A stretch of DNA of 64,000 nt from Codonopsis lanceolata (lineage: Eukaryota > Streptophyta > Magnoliopsida > Asterales > Campanulaceae): the NCBI GenBank assembly GCA_013146195.2, contig CM028379.1:113206168-113270167 (forward strand). The letters are read 5' to 3'. The notes under the pieces were generated by a model. The model was not told where the DNA came from, did not search any database, and saw only the letters and a program-made list of their open reading frames with translations. Below are positions 58,062 to 64,000 of this stretch, piece after piece. Both the position numbers and the translations under genes were made by a program. Each line of letters begins with the position of its first letter. The first letter of the stretch is position 1.

Positions 58062-61000
58062 CTATGTCATCAAGTTATCTGACTCATGGAGATTTCCTTG
58101 GTCCACATATGGTCTCACGAAAGTCCTCCGCCACCACACCTCGAAGGCTCTCTGAAGATTCGGGCAATTATCCCCGCCCTTCAAAAAACTACCCAACCAA
58201 CCAAGCAATATTACCTGCTGGTCCTCAAGAGGAAGTGTAAGGATTGTCCTACCAATTCCTTCCTCCACAACCTTTCGATCAAACGACCTGCATCCATGTT
58301 GCAACCAACTATAGTCGTTGATCAACGGCTGTAACCATGTCTGCAACAATAAATGGCGTACATCCTTCGAAGGCAGGAGCTCTCCTCTTCCTATCCCAAC
58401 AAACATCCTCGCTGTAATGCAGCTCACGTGGTGGCGAGTCACAATAGGAAGCTTAGGATGGAGCGCAGCTAACTCTTGCTGGCTAGCCCACATTACCGCA
58501 AACTCATCGGCTGCATGCTTGTCTGCTAAAATCTCAAGCAGCCATGTGAGGTTATCAGCCTCTAGAGCCATCTGTTTCACCACTGGCCCTCTAATATTCA
58601 TGGGTTTATCATTAAACTCGGCCTCAGCAGCTTGTCGAAACAAAGACAACAATGAATCCAAACAGCCCCTACATGAAGTATAAATTGTTTCACTACACAC
58701 GTCAACTGAGCTGGAACAATTACTTGAAACACTGTTATTCTCCTTAAGGAGCTTCAGTACAATTGATTTCATCTCACGGCGGCCTCTCTCCTCATTGCTC
58801 TTGAGCACAAGTTCGAGCACATGGGAAAGCGTGTCTTTGGCTGGTCTTGAAACATCGGAGGATACACGTTTCAATATTGGGGTGACACCGATTCCCTCAC
58901 CTTGAAGACGCAAAACTGAAGTAACCACCTTCTCTTCTTCTTCTTCCCCAACCCAAGGGACAGCTTCCAGGAATTCTAAACAGGAGTCCATGCAAACACT
59001 GAAGCCTAGTTGTTCTGCAACCTACAAAGTAGTTCCATAAAGGTTAATTAGACCCAAGTACAAATATTTCCACATCTTTTTAATTACATAAACTGAAAGT
59101 CAACGAGGATAATTTGACTGTAGAAAATAACAAAATTTATCAAAACAATTTCCAACTAAGGTCATGCTCTATCACTTGGAGCTTTCTCCATATTGTAGTA
59201 AATACTCATCGCACAATTATGAGAACGAATTGTCACCAATATGCTTCCATTGCTGATTATGTATCCACTTAAAATATATGGCAATATGAGTATGGGTTAA
59301 TTTCACATGACTTTTATGCATTCCAACTCAATAGCCAACTTGTTGCATAATTGCAGCATACACAACGGGAAAACACCTTTCATGAAATTCGAACACAATA
59401 GGAATTCAAAATATAGAAGAAAGACGAACTGAATTGGTGAAGAAATCATTTGACAAAATATTAACCTTTGAAATCTTATATTGATTACAAGATATCAAGA
59501 AAATAAAAACAAGGATACATAATGTAGCCTGTGACTTTATTTTTCTCACCTGATATGGAAGAGCGCATCCTAGACACTTTTGCCTTTTTTGACCACTGGT
59601 AGAAATAAGATTGGGAATTCAGTAATACTTGCTATTTAGGGGTGTTGAATGTGGACTCTTGGAGCAAATTGGAGTAATTCCGGAGGGAGAAAATAATTGG
59701 ATATTCATTGCAATCTTATTAATCATGTAAAACATAAACTTTTCTTCATTACAAATGAACCAAGACAATTCTAGTTAAACAATTTTAAGAAAATGGAATC
59801 TGAATACAGGGCAAAAATTGTAGGCATCAATAAACATTATGCATAACTTCATTTATCTTTGTGCATACCTAAAGCTCAGTCTTAAATGCTGTGACACTAA
59901 GTTCAACAGCCCTCAGATCCGTGAGTGCACGGGTTTGGGACCAATGAGAGTATGAGGGTATATGTTTGGTCACAGACACAAAGAACACTGCCAATTGCGT
60001 CCATCCTACAATCATCCAGACTCCAGAGGAAACATTTCCAGAGTTGTTAAACCCACGATTAGGGTAACACCACCCTGATGGAGGGTGCATAATTGGGTAG
60101 GAGCCCATGCAAGGTCTCTCCCATATCCTTGGATGCGTTCTTTCACCGACTTAACCGATTTAAATACGTAAAAATTATCCACGGACTCTTGCCTTTCCTA
60201 CCAAAACCATTCATCTCTGCCATCACTGTTGAATGTTTATAAGCTCCAGAGTTCTTAAAACCTTTTACTACTACCAATAGTTATTCTTTAATCCAAAGCA
60301 CCATCAATGTCTAGAAGTTGTAGCAACGTATATAGTGATTCCTCTCTCCTTCCCTCCCTCTCGACCGATATGTCTTTATCCTTGGCCTCTCACCCTGCAG
60401 AACAATCTCTAGTGCATAATACATTGAGCTCTACAAGCACCACAAGAGCCCAAGGCTATCTGCAGGCTTGCACACACTTTCTATTTCTTTGTTTAAAGAT
60501 CATGATCTCTCATCACCATGCTGACCAAAGAAAGTTCTTGACGTGTAATCTTCTTAGTTTAAATGACATCAAAGAAGTATGCAGGAGATGAAAAGGTTGA
60601 TGCCACATAAAATTTGGGCTTCAAAAGAGGAAATAGCAACCTTAAGAAACATGAACAGTTGCAAAGTTGTTCAGACGTTAAACGCATTTTGGACATGCCA
60701 AATTTGAAATAACATTCTGGACCAATGACCTAACTAAGAACTCTTGATCACCTACTTGGCTAGAAGTTGAACCCGTGGCTATAAATTTCAGAATAATGTG
60801 GCATATATATCTTAGCCTGCATATACTAGGTTTTCATTAGAAACACAACAAATGCTTCGGATTATGGGCATAAACAAGTTTCGGGGCTTATTAAGAAGTG
60901 TTGAAAATTAAATGGGAGGATGCAGAAACTTTACAAAACTTGATTGCTGCCTTGTCTGAGCTGCTCTTTCAAGAGTCCGGCCCATATCCGACACCCGTTT

Positions 61001-63573
61001 CCAGATCACGTCATGTCAACCATACGTATTACGGGTAGGGTAAAAGAGTCTTTGCTACACAGCCTTTGATAGATGGCCAAAGCTATTTGGACAGTCAAAA
61101 ACGTGTCAACATATCACAAAGAGATAGCCAGTATACACAAACCAACTTCTCATTACCATGTGCCTACAATATTTATACACGTGTATACTTGTGCATATAT
61201 GTGTAAAGACACATAAGCCAATTTGTTGGCATCTATCTTAGTTTGATCAATATGGGTATATTAGTATTAAAGACATTATACTTGGTTATCATGTGTACTT
61301 TAAGAGTAATGATAAATGAGATATCCCAATCATAGGGTAAGATTTCTTTGTAAGAAATGTTAATACTCCCTCCGTTTCATCCAAAGAGTCCATGCTTAAA
61401 AAATCTAATTATTAAGCGGTCTATAATTAGCATTGGAGTTGGTCATAATTACAAAAAAACTTGACCATATTCAATATGTTAATATCAAATGTAGAGGGTA
61501 AAATTGAAATGTTATGGAGATGGTAAACATAATTTTTTTGAAAGTGGACTCTTAAAGTCAACCATCCCAAAATAGTATAGTGAGCTCTTTGCTCGAAACG
61601 GAGGGAGTATTAAATTACTTTCATGCTCAAAGATATTTGAGACATTAATGGTAGATTAGTCGTAATTAATACGGATTGTCGTTTTTAATTACATAGGAAA
61701 GTCTTTTACAATGGTGATACCGCCTGACCTAATTTAGCCTCACAGCATGCTCATCAACACTAACAACAATCCTTTTAATCTCAACTAATATAACTATCCA
61801 GCAAACAGTTTTTTTTTTTTAAATGTAATGAGTAGGCTGATACTTCAGCCAAATCTAATCTCTGTCATGATGTTATCATATCAATCATAGTTCCAAGACC
61901 AATAATAGTCAAAGAATGGATTTTGGGACAACGTAAGCTACTAAGCTTTGCAAGCAGATAGTTGACTATTCACTCAAGGTCGTGATAAGTCTCACTACAA
62001 CATTTTCATTCTGCTACTACTTCCTCCATTCTGCACAAAGAGTCTGCATTTGAAAATCAAACATTTTAAGGAATGAAGTAATTTCAATATATACCCTTAG
62101 TTTTAATGATTAAATGTTTAAACCAAGCACTTGACTTTTTTATTTATGGGAATTTGGCTCAAAGTAGTGAAAAAAGACGGGCTTTTGCACCCTTTTTTGA
62201 GTCTTTTCAAAAATCACATACATACGGAATTATTCAAAAAAAGAGATCAAAAAGTGCAAAAAAATCAATGGTCACTAGGCAAAGGAAAGGTTTGACTATA
62301 TGCTAGATCTCCTTTTTTGAGTCCTATTTTGACTCTTTTTTTTTCGTTCACATTTCCATTACAGATTCCATCTTTATAGAAAAAACTCAGTTTTGAAAAC
62401 TTCAAGTGTAATGTAACAAGACAAATTTGGAATCTCATATAATTCATAAGCTAAGTTTTGAAACAAGATCCTCTAATGGAAGGTTCCAAATTAAAAGGCA
62501 GGACTCCTTGAGCAGATGAGAGGGATTATATGCCGCTGTAGAAAAACAGATTGAAAAATCAGTATTTGAGTTTTCTTTATGACAACTTCATAAATGAGGG
62601 TAAATTAAGTTATCTTTCCTTTGGAACAACTTCATACAAGAGTTGAACTAGAGATGGACGATCCTCAGTCATACAACATGACGAGGGCATCCCCTATCAA
62701 CTAAGGCATACAAGCTGTAAAAGTAAAATACACTCCTAGTCATAGAGCATAACTGAACAATTGTAACATAGATCATAAACCATATCAAAGGAAACAAAGC
62801 GGCGCAAGCACAGTAATATCTACTTAACCTTAAGTCAAAACTACATATGAGAACACGAGCACCAACATTAATGCAATAACCTGTAGCTTTCAAATAGAAA
62901 AAGAAAAAAAAACGTGAATTGCTCCCCAAATTACCTTCAGGATACGCAGTACACGTGAAACGCTTTGCTTGATCAACCTCTGCTTCAGTTCCTTGCAGTA
63001 CATCAGTCCCACTGTCTCCACATATATTTCAACATCCTCGCAATCCTCAATCTCAAGAAAACGCAAACACGGCTGCTGTGCTGATAACTTCTCAGCAAAA
63101 AACCTAGTATTCTCCACAAGAACACTTCTGTGAACATTCAACTTTACAGTAAACCCCTGCTTACCCAGTAAGACAACTTTCAAATCACTGGTTCCAGGTT
63201 CACCAAACTCGATTGATACCTTTCTTGGCAAATTTTCAATCTTGGGTCGTGATGTTCTCTCATTGATAACTGATGAACCAAGCACAACAGGGGTGTCGCC
63301 ACCTGTTTTCCTGTCATCATCAGAAACATGTCCTGATCTTGATGAGGTGAGTGCTGGCTTTTTCTCAGTGTCTGGGATTTGTTTCTTTTGAATAGAGGTC
63401 TTGGGTGTTGTAGAGGATGATTTGGGCTTGTTTAGCGGGTTTTGTGGTTTGAGGTTCTTTTGAAACATAACAGGGGAAGGACAACACCAGAAGCCTTCTG
63501 GAGTTACAGCTATGGGGACATTCCTAATCTTGGTTTGACCTTGTTCTACCCTTGTGAGTCTTATCTCAGCCAT
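58062..63573 (-). CDS. BTB/POZ domain protein, At1g63850-like, copy B
   Basis: Putative BTB adaptor for CUL3-type ubiquitin ligases; the plant family is largely uncharacterised. Two exons on the minus strand: 63573-62935 and 59021-58062, joined in phase 0 across a GT-AG intron of 3.9 kb to 532 residues. The N-terminus MAEIRLTRVEQGQTKIRNVP and EGFWCCPSP (residues 26-34) are hallmarks of this group. A Ser/Lys/Thr-rich linker spans about 40-120, the BTB fold begins near 129 (SDLKVVLLGKQGF) and the intron falls at its C-terminal part. The C-terminal half contains VPWVGEEEEE, NLTWLLEILADKHAADEFAV, LLPSKDVRHLLLQTWLQPL and FEVWWRRTFVRPY. The ATG at 63573 starts the conserved N-terminus, so it is preferred. 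No disruption seen. Confidence 0.9.
59022..62934 (-). other. Large intron of BTB gene copy B
   Basis: Donor GT at 62934-62933 and acceptor AG at 59023-59022. Contains the same unrecognised minus-strand open frame (59869-60108) and the same Stowaway MITE as copy A. Confidence 0.6.
61366..61607. mobile_element. Stowaway MITE, TA target duplication, copy B
   Basis: Counterpart of 46280-46523, two bases shorter because of small changes near the right end (gctcgaaacggaggg). Flanked by TA. Confidence 0.85.
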
Positions 63574-64000
63574 CTTCAAGCCGAAATTTAAAGCTCAGTT
63601 AAATCAAGCATTTAAAGGAATAAACATTTAATTTCCAAAAATATCAGAACTGTAGTCAAAATAGTTAATTTGATAGATTAGATTCCCAAAAATAGAATTT
63701 ATCAAAATGAAACTTGTAAATTCTTGAAATTGTTTGTAAATTTCAAGCTACCCAAAACTCAAAAAACCCTAAAATCAAAGAATCATTTGAAAGGAAAAAA
63801 AAACGCACAATGGAAATAAAAAAATTCAATCTTTAGCTAACAGTAGCCAAGAAAAACAAGAAACAGTAGCTCCAAACCCAAATTTTTAAAAAATATAAAT
63901 CAAAATAGAACAACACACGAACACATGCATTACTGGAAAACCCCTCCAAAGAAAAATAATTAAGAACACAAGTTCATGGAATAGAGCCCACAATAATATG
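63574..64000 (-). promoter_or_regulatory. 5' leader/upstream region of BTB gene copy B
   Basis: AT-rich sequence immediately upstream of the ATG on the minus strand, matching 48490-48915 except for single-base indels in homopolymers. No clear TATA box is visible before the window ends. A leader intron is possible (acceptor-like tactacag-type site near 63650) but unproven. Confidence 0.35.

Larger units (their letters stand above)
54062..64000. repeat. 10-kb duplicated block, copy B
   Basis: Starts at the first base after the gap with the sequence found at 38944 and runs to the window end in step with copy A (to 48915). Gene, intron and MITE all correspond. The first 3.5 kb show many small deletions and word replacements relative to copy A. 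Confidence 0.95.

Overview
The window is nuclear DNA from a eudicot plant. Evidence: two intron-containing genes of plant-specific type (a BEL1-like homeodomain gene and a BTB/POZ gene), long AT-rich intergenic DNA, and many plant-type transposable elements (Ty3/gypsy, Ty1/copia, SINEs, LINE-type fragments, MITEs). The species cannot be named from the sequence. There is no operon-like organisation, CRISPR array, rRNA gene or convincing tRNA gene.

Layout. 1-5118: a non-autonomous Athila/Tat-type LTR element on the minus strand, its 3' LTR cut by the window edge. 5119-10670: a broken lysine/proline/serine-rich ORF, then minus-strand copia-type LTR remnants, one split by a plus-strand solo LTR, and a Mutator-like MITE. 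10670-20780: gene-free DNA with a dispersed 126-bp element, a hAT-like MITE, two SINEs of one family and two Tourist-like elements. 20790-29590: an intact BEL1-like gene of the SAWTOOTH (BLH2/BLH4) type on the plus strand, four coding exons, 777 residues, with a uORF-rich leader and an intron 3 of 3.6 kb that holds a Mutator-like MITE and an antisense RNase H fragment. 29590-38943: Stowaway-like MITEs, a LINE-type ORF1 fragment and a probable Athila-type solo LTR.

38944-48915 holds an unusual three-module minisatellite block and a minus-strand two-exon BTB/POZ gene (copy A). 50053-53961 is a decayed Tat-like gypsy element (gag, zinc knuckle, damaged protease, start of reverse transcriptase) that runs into exactly 100 N at 53962-54061. 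From 54062 to the window end the 38944-48915 block is repeated almost base for base (copy B), including introns and MITEs. The repeat starts exactly at the gap, so an alternative haplotype or duplicated contig is at least as likely as a real tandem duplication. Copy B has an intact 532-codon BTB/POZ reading frame; copy A carries a one-base insertion at codon 8.

The two gene types have no evident shared pathway: one is a TALE transcription factor expected to act in the nucleus with KNOX partners, the other a putative BTB adaptor. I found no clearly new biological system. The most useful observations are the gap-bounded duplication with its frameshift, the uORF-dense leader of the BELL gene, the three-module minisatellite block, the dispersed 126-bp family, and several MITEs and a SINE with exact target-site duplications.
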